Assembly: GCF_009193325.2 (NCBI RefSeq)
Contig: NZ_CP059857.1
Span: 1-64,000 of the forward strand
Direction: 5' to 3'
DNA from: Bacteroides zhangwenhongii
GTDB lineage: Bacteria > Bacteroidota > Bacteroidia > Bacteroidales > Bacteroidaceae
Length of the DNA stretch: 64,000 nt
Of the stretch, positions 17,427-26,258 are shown in pieces. The position numbers and the translations under genes are program-made. Each line of letters starts with the position of its first letter. The stretch's first letter is position 1. The notes under the pieces are model-generated. The model was not told the DNA's origin. It saw only the letters and a program-made list of their open reading frames with translations, and ran no database searches.

Positions 17427-18410
17427 TTACCCCAGCAAATGCACCTCCTGTAACCTCACCAACCCCAAATACATCTTCAAGAACACCTCCTGATACACCT
17501 TCAGATCCGGGAAATAGACGAAAGACTTCCGGGCAAAAGAGAGGCACGTGAATGGCCGTTCATTCGGAACCTCCATTTCCGGATAGCGTTTCTTCGCCTG
17601 GTCAACCGCCATCTTGTTCAGTGAAGCCACGAAGTTAGCCTGGCGTATCGGATTCCATTTCGGGGTTTCAAGAATCACCATCCCATCTTTCCGCTCAGGA
17701 ATAACCAAATATTCATCCTGCACGTTACGGACGTAATAGCACACAAAAGACAAGGCCTCATAGACATTATCCCCTACATGAATACCGATAACCCGTTCTT
17801 CAACCGGTGTACCGGCAAAGCATTCCGCAATCTGTTTCATGGCATACCCATGCAACAAGGCAGCATCAGAAGCCAACAGATAAGCCGGTGCGGTACGCTC
17901 TCCTCCCTTATCGATGGCAGCAAAGACAGAAGGACTCCAACAGAGATGGATGAGCTTTCCTTTTTCTTTCTCACGAAGGGAAGCGACACATAAACGGTTA
18001 TCAAAGACCAAACGGGCTTCTTTCGTTTCCGGATGGAACTGGAACACGTTCCGTACCCTGTCCGGCTTATGGATATCCATCATCAGATAGCCCTGCCAAC
18101 CGGACACGTGCTTTGTCTTCAAGACGGTTTCGCTTTCCTCCACATCGAAAAGATAAGACAAGAGCTTTTCTCGCTTACAACATACGAAGAGAGAAAGCTC
18201 GTCCTGTTCTTTCATCTGCTGCATATCCAAGGAAAGAACAAAAGCCAATTGCCAAGGAGTAAGCTCGGAAAAGCCATGTAATTCAATACAAGACAACGCA
18301 TCCTTCTCCGGTGAGTAAACGACATATCCCCGGCCACCTATCTCATATCTCAACATGAAATCCCCCTGTTCAGTGGGATGATAATTCTGTAAAACGGTCT
18401 GATAATTCAT
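17427..18410 (-). CDS. uncharacterised protein of the mobilisation operon
   Basis: 327 residues, no signal peptide or membrane segment. It follows the relaxase gene by 27 bp on the same strand, so it is probably part of the mob operon and may assist relaxosome formation. Regions include YEIGGRGYVVYSPEKDALSC near the N-terminus and a mixed alpha/beta middle with VIGIHVGDNVYEALSFVCYY. No catalytic motif could be assigned and no family is recognised. Confidence 0.7.
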   Translation of the reverse strand: MNYQTVLQNYHPTEQGDFMLRYEIGGRGYVVYSPEKDALSCIELHGFSELTPWQLAFVLSLDMQQMKEQDELSLFVCCKREKLLSYLFDVEESETVLKTKHVSGWQGYLMMDIHKPDRVRNVFQFHPETKEARLVFDNRLCVASLREKEKGKLIHLCWSPSVFAAIDKGGERTAPAYLLASDAALLHGYAMKQIAECFAGTPVEERVIGIHVGDNVYEALSFVCYYVRNVQDEYLVIPERKDGMVILETPKWNPIRQANFVASLNKMAVDQAKKRYPEMEVPNERPFTCLSFARKSFVYFPDLKVYQEVFLKMYLGLVRLQEVHLLG

Positions 18411-18437
18411 AAAGCAAATATATTAAGTTAGTATTCA

Positions 18438-19838
18438 TCATAATGAGAAATCGGGACCACTCTTGCGTTTCCGTTTCTTTTTGGACGGTATGAGATCATC
18501 CTCTTGCGACTTCTTCCCGCTGCCGGTAATGTCAAGTTCCGGAATGGCCATAACTCCCCCACCCTGCATATAGAAAGCCTCACGATCCACCCGCTCACGG
18601 AACTCCCCTACCCTATCGATATGTGGCGAGAGACCGACAGCCACACCATCGAAATGCTTCTGGATATTCTGATAAGTGAGCTTACGGGAAAGATCCGCAC
18701 CTTTAAAGACATGAGCATTTTCCACGTTTTCCATATAAAAGGAAATCCCGTATGCGCCTTTGCTGTTTACATGTTCCGTCACACGGATCGATTCTTCCGC
18801 CAACCTTTTCTTAAAATCCTCATAGCCTAAAGAAGCGTTCAATGCCTTAAACACATGGTCATAGAGATAATGCTTCTGTTCATCGGCGCTCATGCCCCGG
18901 CCATCAAAACGAATATTACCAAAACGATATTTCTGAGGAAGTGAAACGTCCTTCAGGTAAAAGCCTGAATCCTTGATGCCATAGACATAATAGGATTTGT
19001 CCTTCTTGGTGACCAGACGCATATACAATCCTTCTTGTTCCAGGTTCCTTCGGAAATCGGATGTACTTTCGGAAAAAGAGTAGATGCGGTCAAGCTGTTG
19101 TAACAGTTCATCCTTGAACAAGGGGTTGAAAAAACCTCCTTTTTCCAGCAATGCGAAAAGGTTGTCATAGCTTTCATCCCCCAATAGGACACGCCATTCT
19201 TCATTGGCCAATTTTATTTCTTGCAAGGGTTTATTCAAAGACCGGTATGTATCGGATTGTTCCAGGACAGCCGATACCTTATCCTTGTAATTATAACTAC
19301 GCATGGCTTTCTTCAAGGCCGCATCGAAATAATAGTTACGGTATTGCGCCTCTCCCAACGTGGTTCTCTTGCCTCCTTCCCTTTCCAAAGGCAACAGACC
19401 GTACTTCTGCTCCAGTTCCCTTGAGATCTTTTCGGAACGGCTGTAATTATTTCCGGAAGGAATGCTTTTGCCTTCTTCATCAATTGTGGTCAGCAGCACA
19501 TGCACATGGCTGTGTGCCTTGTCGGTATTTAGGACAACGGCATAACAGGACTTTCCGTACCCCATCCTCTCGATATATTCCCCGGCAAGAGAAAGCCACT
19601 GTTCATCGGAAAGGCTTTCTCCCGGATAGAGGCTCAGAATAAATTCCGCATAAGGTAGTTTCACCCGGTCATTCAACTGGGAGATAAGTTTCATGTAGGC
19701 TGGCATGGCGGCCAGTTCGTCACCAGTGGAGGTGTAAAGCACTTTTCCGTTTCCTTCCTTGACCTTGGAAAGCTGGTATTCAATTTTCCGGCTCATGGAC
19801 AGGTGGGATGAGAAAGAAGGTTGTATCTCGGCTATCAT
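18438..19838 (-). CDS. relaxase/mobilisation nuclease
   Basis: 466 residues. The N-terminal relaxase domain has the HUH metal-binding motif as HSHVHVLLTTID (His109, His111, His113) preceded by GYGKSCYAVVLNTDKA. It would nick oriT and lead the strand into the transfer channel. The C-terminus is highly basic (SKKKRKRKSGP), suited to DNA binding. Its start overlaps mobC by 4 bp. The layout matches Bacteroides MobP/MobB-type relaxases (PF03432), although the subfamily was not tested. Confidence 0.88.
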   Translation of the reverse strand: MIAEIQPSFSSHLSMSRKIEYQLSKVKEGNGKVLYTSTGDELAAMPAYMKLISQLNDRVKLPYAEFILSLYPGESLSDEQWLSLAGEYIERMGYGKSCYAVVLNTDKAHSHVHVLLTTIDEEGKSIPSGNNYSRSEKISRELEQKYGLLPLEREGGKRTTLGEAQYRNYYFDAALKKAMRSYNYKDKVSAVLEQSDTYRSLNKPLQEIKLANEEWRVLLGDESYDNLFALLEKGGFFNPLFKDELLQQLDRIYSFSESTSDFRRNLEQEGLYMRLVTKKDKSYYVYGIKDSGFYLKDVSLPQKYRFGNIRFDGRGMSADEQKHYLYDHVFKALNASLGYEDFKKRLAEESIRVTEHVNSKGAYGISFYMENVENAHVFKGADLSRKLTYQNIQKHFDGVAVGLSPHIDRVGEFRERVDREAFYMQGGGVMAIPELDITGSGKKSQEDDLIPSKKKRKRKSGPDFSL

Positions 19839-20143
19839 AACAATTTCCGGTTAATGGTTTCTACATCCGAAAGGTATTGGTTAATCCGATCCAATGAATA
19901 CAATATATTTTCATCGGACGGAAGCGTATTGATATGTTTGGCAAGCTGGTTGATATTGGCTCCTATTTTACGAAGTTCATATATCATTTGCACATCGGTT
20001 TTCGATATGCTTCTGCCTTTCAAGGCAGACTCTCTGATAAAGGAAGAAAGGGATTTTCCCTCTTCCTTTGAACGTTGAAGAAGCTGTTCTTTCTCGGCTT
20101 CCGTCAAGCGGATCTTTATACTTATATCTCGATTCTCTTTCAT
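19835..20143 (-). CDS. mobC: MobC-like relaxosome accessory protein
   Basis: 102 residues from ATG 20143; the longer frame upstream runs through the probable oriT and is not used. Ribbon-helix-helix start (ISIKIRLTEAEKEQLLQRSKEEG, then SLSSFIRESALKG) followed by the MobC signature ELRKIGANINQLAKHIN. It would bind oriT and help the relaxase. Coupled to the relaxase by a 4-bp overlap. Confidence 0.88.
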   Translation of the reverse strand: MKENRDISIKIRLTEAEKEQLLQRSKEEGKSLSSFIRESALKGRSISKTDVQMIYELRKIGANINQLAKHINTLPSDENILYSLDRINQYLSDVETINRKLL

Positions 20144-20159
20144 ATATACAGAGTATGTG

Positions 20160-20240
20160 AGTGTAACGAACATTGGTCGGCAGCTCGGCTGTCGCAAGGT
20201 TTTTTGTACCCACAAAAACATACCTTGCATTAGCAAAGAT
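20160..20240. other. probable oriT region
   Basis: Directly upstream of mobC and inside the mob-parA intergenic space. It contains an inverted repeat GCAAGGT (20194-20200) and ACCTTGC (20222-20228) with further pairing TTTTTGT/ACAAAAA toward the centre, and a GTCGGCAG/CTCGGCTGTC stretch. Hairpin position next to mobC is typical of oriT, but the nick site is not identified. Confidence 0.45.
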
Positions 20241-20279
20241 ATACAATAATACTCAGCTGTGAAACAAAACCAGACAAAA

Positions 20280-20552
20280 GTCTTGATTTCTTAATCCAGA
20301 TTAACCGCTCACTTTGTTACAAAGTAACTACGCACATTGTAACAGGCGAACGGAAAGCCATTAGTTACAAAATACATAATTACTAATTATATTATTACAA
20401 AGTATGAACATACATACTTAATTATAAGATTAAGTATGTACATATTTATATTTATATTTATATATGTAATTACTTATACAATTAAGTAAAAAAGTGTATA
20501 ATAAATTAATTATAAAAGTATGCAATTATTTAATTTATTATTTATATATTTG
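20280..20552 (+). promoter_or_regulatory. AT-rich control region and promoter of the second parA
   Basis: Extremely AT-rich. Contains a perfect 11-bp inverted repeat ACATACTTAAT (20412-20422) and ATTAAGTATGT (20429-20439), a further GTATG-AA-CATAC palindrome just before it, and a -7 box TATATTTG (20545-20552). CATACTTA words recur after the promoter as well. Candidate operator or centromere for the ParA-type protein. Confidence 0.6.
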
Positions 20553-20576
20553 CGCACATACTTAAAAACGTACATT

Positions 20577-21275
20577 ATGGGACAAATATTACCAGGAGTA
20601 GTCGTAGCTTTTGAGAATCCCAAGGGCGGGGTAGGGAAGTCTACGCTGACAGCTTTGTTTGCAGGTTATATTCATTCGCAGTCAAACGAAGAGGGGGGCT
20701 TATCCATTGCCGTGGTGGATATCGACGACATGCAGAACACTATCGGAAAATTACGTGAGGACGAAGCCGAGGACGGAATCATGAAAAAGGAAGAAGAATA
20801 TGAGGTTATCAATATCTCTTCCTCAGAGTTCATCAACCAACTGGATTTCCTTCAGGACAATTACGACATTATACTTGTCGATTTTCCGGGTAACCTGAAA
20901 CAAAACGGTGTAGTTGAAACGCTGCACTTCGTTGACGTGATCATCATTCCCTTCGAACCGAACCAGACCGATTTAAGACCTACATTGACCTTTTACTATA
21001 ACATCTATGAAGGGATTATCGAAAGCCGTCGAAAGATTGGTAAAAAGACTACCGTGCGTGGTGTTATGAACCGTGTTCTTCCGAATGTGCTGGAGTTCAA
21101 AGAAATTTTGAAAAATAAAAAAACCTTGCCTTTCGAGTTGATGCAAAACTACATCAAGGATTCAAGGGTTGACTATCAACGCAATTTAAGTACGCTGAGT
21201 AAAGCGTACCATCATCCCTGTGATGCTTTCTGTGAAGAGGTATTGGAATTAATCTGTAACCATATAGGAGAATAA
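20577..21275 (+). CDS. ParA/MinD-type ATPase 2
   Basis: 232 residues from ATG 20577; the longer frame begins upstream of the -7 box. Walker A is NPKGGVGKST (about residues 15-24) and the second motif is IILVDFPGNL. The switch region DIDDMQNTIGKL carries the conserved Gln. Followed after 4 bp by a DUF3408 protein, a pairing seen in Bacteroides conjugative elements (TraA/TraB-like). It could serve partition or bring the plasmid to the transfer machinery; the first ParA at 144 makes the second role plausible. Confidence 0.87.
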   Translation: MGQILPGVVVAFENPKGGVGKSTLTALFAGYIHSQSNEEGGLSIAVVDIDDMQNTIGKLREDEAEDGIMKKEEEYEVINISSSEFINQLDFLQDNYDIILVDFPGNLKQNGVVETLHFVDVIIIPFEPNQTDLRPTLTFYYNIYEGIIESRRKIGKKTTVRGVMNRVLPNVLEFKEILKNKKTLPFELMQNYIKDSRVDYQRNLSTLSKAYHHPCDAFCEEVLELICNHIGE

Positions 21276-21279
21276 AGCT

Positions 21280-21762
21280 ATGGCAACCAACAAAGAAAGG
21301 ACATCATCAGCCGCCATGAGAAAACTCTTGCTGCAAAGCGCCAGTAAGAAAGAGCAGGAAATCCAGCAGATCGGAAGTGTTGCGGAAAGCACTATCCCCC
21401 AACCTGCGATTGAGCACCCCATCCATGAAGAGGTGAAAGAATCGGCTCCAGTCAAAGAAACCGTCCAAGAACCTCAGCCGGAACAAATGGAAAAGCCGGA
21501 ATCCAAACCTTCCGTGCAGTCTTCTCCAAAAACAGAAGAAAGCAAAGTCTGCGGAAAAAAATTCTCGGAATATCTGGAAGAGCGAAAATTAAAGAACACC
21601 GAAGTAATCCGGATATCCAGCGAAACCCACAGAAAGCTGAAGCAGATTGCTATGGCCACTGGATTAGGAATGCACAACATCGCAAACAACATTCTTGAAG
21701 ACATATTGACCAGCCATAACAAGGAGATTCAAGCGATACTGAAGAAGTATATGAGCATCTGA
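21280..21762 (+). CDS. DUF3408-like DNA-binding partner of ParA-2
   Basis: 160 residues. A long Pro/Glu/Lys-rich, probably disordered N-terminal half is followed by a compact C-terminal domain (TEVIRISSETHRKLKQIAMATG, then NIANNILEDILTSHNKEI) like DUF3408 and ribbon-helix-helix proteins. It would bind a DNA site near the operon and partner the ATPase upstream. Terminator follows directly. Confidence 0.78.
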   Translation: MATNKERTSSAAMRKLLLQSASKKEQEIQQIGSVAESTIPQPAIEHPIHEEVKESAPVKETVQEPQPEQMEKPESKPSVQSSPKTEESKVCGKKFSEYLEERKLKNTEVIRISSETHRKLKQIAMATGLGMHNIANNILEDILTSHNKEIQAILKKYMSI

Positions 21763-21784
21763 TTCTACTTTCGGAAAAATATAT

Positions 21785-21824
21785 ACGCCTGTTCGACTGC
21801 ATCCGTCGGGCAGGCGTTATTTTT
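21785..21824 (+). terminator. rho-independent terminator of the parA-2 operon
   Basis: ACGCCTG (21785-21791) pairs with CAGGCGT (21811-21817) and is followed by TATTTTTG. It ends transcription before the iteron region. Confidence 0.8.
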
Positions 21825-21857
21825 GCACACCGTTTTAGTGAAGGCCGGCATTGAACC

Positions 21858-22340
21858 GGGACACTTTTACACAACTGCGGAAAAATCCCTTTGCCTATTA
21901 TCCTGGACAATATGTTAAAGAATTCAAACCTCTACTTGTTTCCACCTCAAAATTTTTTCCGAAAGTAAGAATACGGTAACAAAATCATTTCTTCGTTTTA
22001 TTTAGGTTTTTAGGGATTTAAGTATTTGTGGGACACTTTTACACAACTAATAAGGGAGGTTTTCCGTATAATCAACTATATTATTGCAAGTTAGCACTTA
22101 CTGGCATCTTCTCGTAACCGGGACACTTCTGCACAACTAACCGACTATTCGGGACACTTCTGCACAACTGAACAGGAAAGTCGGGATACTTTTACACAAC
22201 TAGAATCTGCATTCGGGACACTTTTACACAACTAAATCAGGAATCCGGGACACTTCTGCACAACTAAACCGGCCATTCGGGACACTTTTACACAACTGGG
22301 GGATCGGAAACAGCCGTAGTCGGGACACTTTTACACAACT
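21858..22340. other. replication origin with nine iterons
   Basis: Nine direct copies of a 19-bp iteron GGGACACTTTTACACAACT lie at 21858, 22030, 22120, 22151, 22183, 22215, 22247, 22279 and 22322. Three (22120, 22151, 22247) carry the variant core TTCTGC in place of TTTTAC; the copy at 22183 has GATAC. Spacing is about 31-32 bp from 22120 to 22279, that is three helical turns. They lie just upstream of the Rep gene and are the expected Rep binding sites. A tenth, degenerate copy sits at 24446-24463. Confidence 0.9.
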
Positions 22341-22420
22341 AAATCAAGAAACAGCACGAAAAAAATGCTTTGGAATCTTCATTTATAGGGAGTTAGATTC
22401 ACTATCTCCGTAAAAAAACG

Positions 22421-22428
22421 TATCTTTG
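22421..22428 (+). promoter_or_regulatory. rep promoter -7 box
   Basis: TATCTTTG, 27 bp before the Rep start codon and 80 bp after the last iteron. Confidence 0.7.
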
Positions 22429-22454
22429 CATCAGTAAACAACAAGTGTCCGCCT

Positions 22455-23585
22455 ATGAAGGAAAGTAATACACAAAAAGAGTTGAGCAGAGTCCCCAGGA
22501 CTCTCAGCGAGTCTTCCAACACGAAAGTATTGGAAGTTCTATTTGATGCAGGCGGCACTGTCATGTCTGACATTATCATTTACGTGGCATCTTCACAAAT
22601 GAAAGATCTGTTCGGCGACTGCTGGTTCTCCATCAACGATTTTTGTGAGGTCATGGGGTATGAACGAACCAAGTTGCAACGAAAACTGACCGAGAAGCAG
22701 CTTGATTTCCTGTTCAGCAACCAACGTCCGGTATATATCACCGAACAGAACGGCCAAAAGATAGAGCATCCGATAGAGAACACCTTTGAAGCGGCGTTAT
22801 ACCGTTTAGGGACATCCAACCTCAGTGTAGCATACGCCATGAACGGCAAGACGCAATATAAGTTCATTCAAATACTGGACCGCTTTGAGATAAAGGATAA
22901 CTTCGGCACGAAAAAGCGCACCAAGCGGAATTACAACGTGCATCTGAGCAAAGATCTGATGAATACTTTGCTTACCGAATACAATCTGCTGGAACTGAAA
23001 GACTACCGTAACCTGCCCAACCGCAAAGGCTACCGCAAGTTTTATCTGAACCTGGCGAAAATGATTTACCTGATCAAGTATAAGATTGACCAAGGACAAG
23101 CACCTTATTTCACCGTTACGGTTGACCAACTTGCCAAGGAATTTGATGTAACGGTAAAGGACAACCATGACCGGAAGAAGAAGGTGACCAGCATCTTAAA
23201 CGGTATCAACAAAAAGCTGGAGAGAACCAAATTCCAATACCAGTACATCAAAGGAAAAGGGGAGAAGTGGCCCTACACCGTACAGTTTTTCTTTGACCAG
23301 GAAACATTGGAATATTTCGACGAAAAGATAAAGGCGATACTGACCTCGCAATATCACGATGCGCTTAAATCATGCTTCTTGTTAAACAAGAAAGGCATTC
23401 CCGTGAGCAGACATTATCAATATAAGGATTTCTTTAAATTGGGAACCGGCGAATATTATCATGAATTTACCGCATGGCTTTATTCTGAAGAGGACAAGGA
23501 GATTAAGGAGAACATCTACCGGGATATCTATATAAAGGTAGTAGGCATTCGTCCAGAAGACCTTGCCGTCAACTTAAATCCCTAA
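22455..23585 (+). CDS. Rep_3-like plasmid replication initiator
   Basis: 376 residues with two winged-helix-like parts, as in RepB/RepE initiators: the first around residues 50-130 (WFSINDFCEVMGYERTKLQRKL, then AALYRLGTSNLS) and the second around residues 185-290 (YRKFYLNLAKMIYLIKYK, VTVDQLAKEFDV). Position downstream of nine iterons, with its own promoter, supports the role strongly. It would bind iterons as monomers to open the origin and may repress its own gene as a dimer. Confidence 0.9.
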   Translation: MKESNTQKELSRVPRTLSESSNTKVLEVLFDAGGTVMSDIIIYVASSQMKDLFGDCWFSINDFCEVMGYERTKLQRKLTEKQLDFLFSNQRPVYITEQNGQKIEHPIENTFEAALYRLGTSNLSVAYAMNGKTQYKFIQILDRFEIKDNFGTKKRTKRNYNVHLSKDLMNTLLTEYNLLELKDYRNLPNRKGYRKFYLNLAKMIYLIKYKIDQGQAPYFTVTVDQLAKEFDVTVKDNHDRKKKVTSILNGINKKLERTKFQYQYIKGKGEKWPYTVQFFFDQETLEYFDEKIKAILTSQYHDALKSCFLLNKKGIPVSRHYQYKDFFKLGTGEYYHEFTAWLYSEEDKEIKENIYRDIYIKVVGIRPEDLAVNLNP

Positions 23586-23611
23586 AAGTTGGAACAAAAA
23601 CCATAAAATAG

Positions 23612-23805
23612 TATCTTTGCAGCGGATTGTCAGAAAATTGGCAGCCCGCTTTTTACATACGTCCGTCTGTCTAACAAAAGAGTGGCATCTATCGTTAAGG
23701 AATTAACAACAACAGGCGCATGCCTGTACCAGTATGAAACTGGTACGGGGCGTGCCTTTGTTGTTGGAACGCCACGTCCATGTTAGAGGGTACGTTTCCG
23801 TACCC
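23612..23805 (+). promoter_or_regulatory. promoter and structured leader before the Crp-like gene
   Basis: A -7 box TATCTTTG lies at 23612-23619, over 200 bp before the start codon. The leader folds into nested hairpins: an outer stem AACAACAA/AGGC (23705-23717) with GCCTTTGTTGTT (23754-23765), an inner perfect GTACCAG (23726-23732) with CTGGTAC (23740-23746), and a separate GGGTACG (23788-23794) with CGTACCC (23799-23805). No T-run follows the last stem. It could be a regulatory leader or a small RNA. Confidence 0.55.
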
Positions 23806-23829
23806 TTATATAAACATAAAACAAATTCA

Positions 23830-24423
23830 ATGGTTCAAACAATTGCCACCCTGATAGATGAGACGCTCATGGTAATGGGCGCCCATCTTCACGTGCGGAT
23901 GACAGACGAAGAAAAGGCGTATCTTGATGCTCATTTCGAGCTTATCCATATCAAAAAGGGAGAACACCTCGTCACCAGGGGCGAGGAAGTATGCTACCTC
24001 TATTATCTGGAATCCGGCATCGTCCGGTTATGGTTTCCGGACAAAGAGAATAGAGAGATTTCAGCACGGTTTATCCAAGCCAAAGAGTTCATCAATTTTT
24101 TCCTTTCACATGAAGAACACCATGCCCACTACAATATCAAGGCATTGGAGCCATGCAAGATCTGGAGATTGCCCAAAAAAGATCTTCATCAGCTATATGA
24201 GTTATCCATCAATTTCAACAAGCTGGCCAGAATACATTTGGTAAGATCCATCAACCGCAAAATAATAAGGGAAGAGGAGTTTTACACACTGGATGCCGAA
24301 GCGCGTTACAAAGCGCTTTTGGCCAATGAAAAATGGCTGTTACGTTCAATACCCTTAAAAGACATAGCAAGTTATATCGGCATCACGCCACAAGCATTGA
24401 GCAACATCCGAAAGCGCATATAA
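23830..24423 (+). CDS. Crp/Fnr-family regulator
   Basis: 197 residues from ATG 23830; the longer frame would use the structured leader. N-terminal cyclic-nucleotide-binding-like beta-barrel (IKKGEHLVTRGEEVCYLYYLESGIVRL) and C-terminal helix-turn-helix (IPLKDIASYIGITPQALSNIRKRI). No Cys cluster for an iron-sulfur centre and no clear cAMP-binding Arg/Ser pair, so the ligand is unknown. It lies between rep and the tra operon and is a good candidate controller of one of them. Confidence 0.85.
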   Translation: MVQTIATLIDETLMVMGAHLHVRMTDEEKAYLDAHFELIHIKKGEHLVTRGEEVCYLYYLESGIVRLWFPDKENREISARFIQAKEFINFFLSHEEHHAHYNIKALEPCKIWRLPKKDLHQLYELSINFNKLARIHLVRSINRKIIREEEFYTLDAEARYKALLANEKWLLRSIPLKDIASYIGITPQALSNIRKRI

Positions 24424-24435
24424 ACCAAACCCTAT

Positions 24436-24482
24436 AAGCCGGGCAGGACAGTTTTACACAACTAATCCTATCCGGCTTTTTT
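24436..24482 (+). terminator. terminator with an iteron-like loop
   Basis: AAGCCGG (24436-24442) pairs with CCGGCTT (24472-24478) followed by TTTT. The loop holds GGACAGTTTTACACAACT (24446-24463), one or two changes from the replication iteron. Confidence 0.75.
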
Positions 24483-24578
24483 CTGTAGAATTATTCCACA
24501 CCTGCCGGTTTACGGCACATGTATTTTTTAATGCACATTAAATAAACACGAAAGGCCCTTTAAAAGCCCTTCATAAAA

Positions 24579-24609
24579 TTTGTCCTCCCGTATATAATCT
24601 ATATGTTTG
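24579..24609 (+). promoter_or_regulatory. tra operon promoter
   Basis: TTTG (24579-24582), a 19-bp spacer and TATGTTTG (24602-24609) match the Bacteroides sigma consensus exactly. It lies 124 bp before the first transfer gene. Confidence 0.8.
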
Positions 24610-24732
24610 GAGCGAAAACAACGCGATAAGCACCTTGATTCGGTTCTGCCGACAGGAATCCGCGTAAATTGGAAACACCGTATGAGACAAATAGAAAAAT
24701 ATATAACATTAATAACCTAAAGAGTAATTCCC

Positions 24733-25311
24733 ATGGAACACATCAGACTGACTGCTATCAGCCTTAGCCTGCTGTTATGCACCGTAAGCGCTTTTGCGCA
24801 ACGCCATTATGAGAACATCCCGGCACTTGAATTGAACTACGGCACTAACCTGTTCGGCAATGCAGGCAACTATTACAACCTGTCCTTTTCCAGATACATC
24901 AACCGGACAAGCTATTGGAAAGCCGGGTTTAGCTATTTTGAGAAACCTTACGAATATACAGCCAACCTACCGCAAGTCTCTACCTTGAACCCGGAAGAAA
25001 CGATTCCCGAAACGATACATGACAAGGGTAAGGACTTTTTTGTGGACGGCGGTTATTACAGAACCCTGGCCTGCAACCTGAAATCCGTTTACTGGGGCAT
25101 CGGCCTGGGAGGATTCATCGGTACAGAATACGTCCGCCACCCCGATAAGGAATACAACTTCATCATCGGCCCGAAACTGGAAACGGAACTGGAAGTATTC
25201 ATCCTGCCCCGAACGGCATTGCTTGCCCGCATACAACAACATTGGAATCCCCTATCCATTGACAAGTGGAACACTGTCTGGAACGTAGGAATAAAGATAC
25301 TGCTCTACTAA
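24733..25311 (+). CDS. traO: TraO-like conjugation protein
   Basis: 192 residues with a signal peptide ending AFAQ, then a beta-rich outer-membrane-like body (LELNYGTNLFGNAGNYYNLSFSR, SVYWGIGLGGFIGTEYV). Matches the TraO family of Bacteroides conjugative elements, thought to be an outer-membrane or periplasmic part of the transfer apparatus. In CTnDOT-like operons TraO comes near the end; here it comes first, a rearranged order. Confidence 0.8.
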   Translation: MEHIRLTAISLSLLLCTVSAFAQRHYENIPALELNYGTNLFGNAGNYYNLSFSRYINRTSYWKAGFSYFEKPYEYTANLPQVSTLNPEETIPETIHDKGKDFFVDGGYYRTLACNLKSVYWGIGLGGFIGTEYVRHPDKEYNFIIGPKLETELEVFILPRTALLARIQQHWNPLSIDKWNTVWNVGIKILLY

Positions 25312-25329
25312 CCGACAAATCATATCACC

Positions 25330-25542
25330 ATGCTTATTATCATATTGTTAGCCGATACAAATGTATCCGGCCTGATCTCCTTATACCGTGAAATAGGCGC
25401 CATGCTGATAGGGGTAGGCTTTCTATGTGCCGGATTAGCGGTACTTAAAAAGCTGATAAGCAACCACGAGCGCACCAAAGAGGCCATCATCACCTATATC
25501 ACGGCATTGGTCACTTGGCTCATTATCTGGCAACTCTTATGA
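25330..25542 (+). CDS. small two-helix membrane protein of the tra operon
   Basis: 70 residues with two hydrophobic segments (EIGAMLIGVGFLCAGLAVL and AIITYITALVTWLIIWQLL) around a short polar loop. Size and topology recall VirB2/TrbC-type or DUF4134-like small proteins, although a better candidate for that role is at 25902. Overlaps the next gene by 4 bp. Confidence 0.7.
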   Translation: MLIIILLADTNVSGLISLYREIGAMLIGVGFLCAGLAVLKKLISNHERTKEAIITYITALVTWLIIWQLL

Positions 25543-25883
25543 ACGTAGTGGATTTGATACTGGTTGCCATACTCGCCTGTGTCACGCTTCACTTTTACTT
25601 TCGGAAAAAGAAGAAAGCACTTTCTTCCGGAAAGGAGAAAGAGAAGCCGATAAGGGAGGCGGTGCGCAAGGAAGGGCAGGAGAGAGCCTGTCCGGTCATC
25701 TGCGTGGTATTTCAGCCTGAGCTGGAAGAAGAGGAATTGGCTGCCGAGATAGCCGATATGTACCTGCATGGAAGAGCCTACTACTACTCAGGCAAACCAC
25801 TGCCGGAACAGCCGAAAGAAGAGCCCATATCCATCAAGTATAAGGATGTGCAATGGGAGAGACTGAAAACGATTCATGTTTAA
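25539..25883 (+). CDS. tra-operon protein with one N-terminal membrane segment
   Basis: 114 residues from the ATG that overlaps the upstream stop (ATGA). One membrane segment (VVDLILVAILACVTLHFYF), a Lys-rich cytoplasmic stretch, then an acidic helix (ELEEEELAAEIADMYLHG). No family recognised, but conserved spacing and strand place it in the transfer operon. Confidence 0.7.
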   Translation: MNVVDLILVAILACVTLHFYFRKKKKALSSGKEKEKPIREAVRKEGQERACPVICVVFQPELEEEELAAEIADMYLHGRAYYYSGKPLPEQPKEEPISIKYKDVQWERLKTIHV

Positions 25884-25901
25884 TTAAAAAATAGGAACAA
25901 A

Positions 25902-26246
25902 ATGAAAGCAATCGAAAATGTAAGAGAAAAAGCGAACCAAGTCATTAACCGCTATGGAAAGGTTATCTTCACCTTTCTCATATTCTTCACGCTGTTGGGA
26001 ACGGCACAAGTGGCGGAGGCACAAAGCGGCCTGAAGATTAACAGCCTATCCGAAGTGACAGACAAAGCCAAAGAGGGTGCGGACACCATTCTGGACGTAG
26101 CCAAATACATTTTGGCGGCGGTACTCGGCATCGCTCTGGTCTTTGTCATCTATTCGCTTGCCACGAACAATCCCCATGCCAAGGAATACCTGCTCGGCTG
26201 GATCATCGCCGTGGTAGTCATCATGGTAGCCTTCCTGATTATCTAA
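25902..26246 (+). CDS. traE: TraE-like (DUF4134) pilin-type protein
   Basis: 114 residues. Signal-like first hydrophobic segment ending EAQS, then two membrane segments (YILAAVLGIALVFVIYSLA and LLGWIIAVVVIMVAFLII). This is the layout of TraE of Bacteroides elements, the presumed VirB2-like major pilin or channel subunit. Followed by VirB3- and VirB4-like genes as in other type IV secretion operons. A shorter relative is encoded at 29166. Confidence 0.82.
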   Translation: MKAIENVREKANQVINRYGKVIFTFLIFFTLLGTAQVAEAQSGLKINSLSEVTDKAKEGADTILDVAKYILAAVLGIALVFVIYSLATNNPHAKEYLLGWIIAVVVIMVAFLII

Positions 26247-26258
26247 AAACGAAGAGCC

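Noticed and set aside
22030..22340. CRISPR-like direct repeats
   Set aside because: The 19-bp repeats with short spacers lie next to a Rep gene, have no cas genes and fit a plasmid iteron array.
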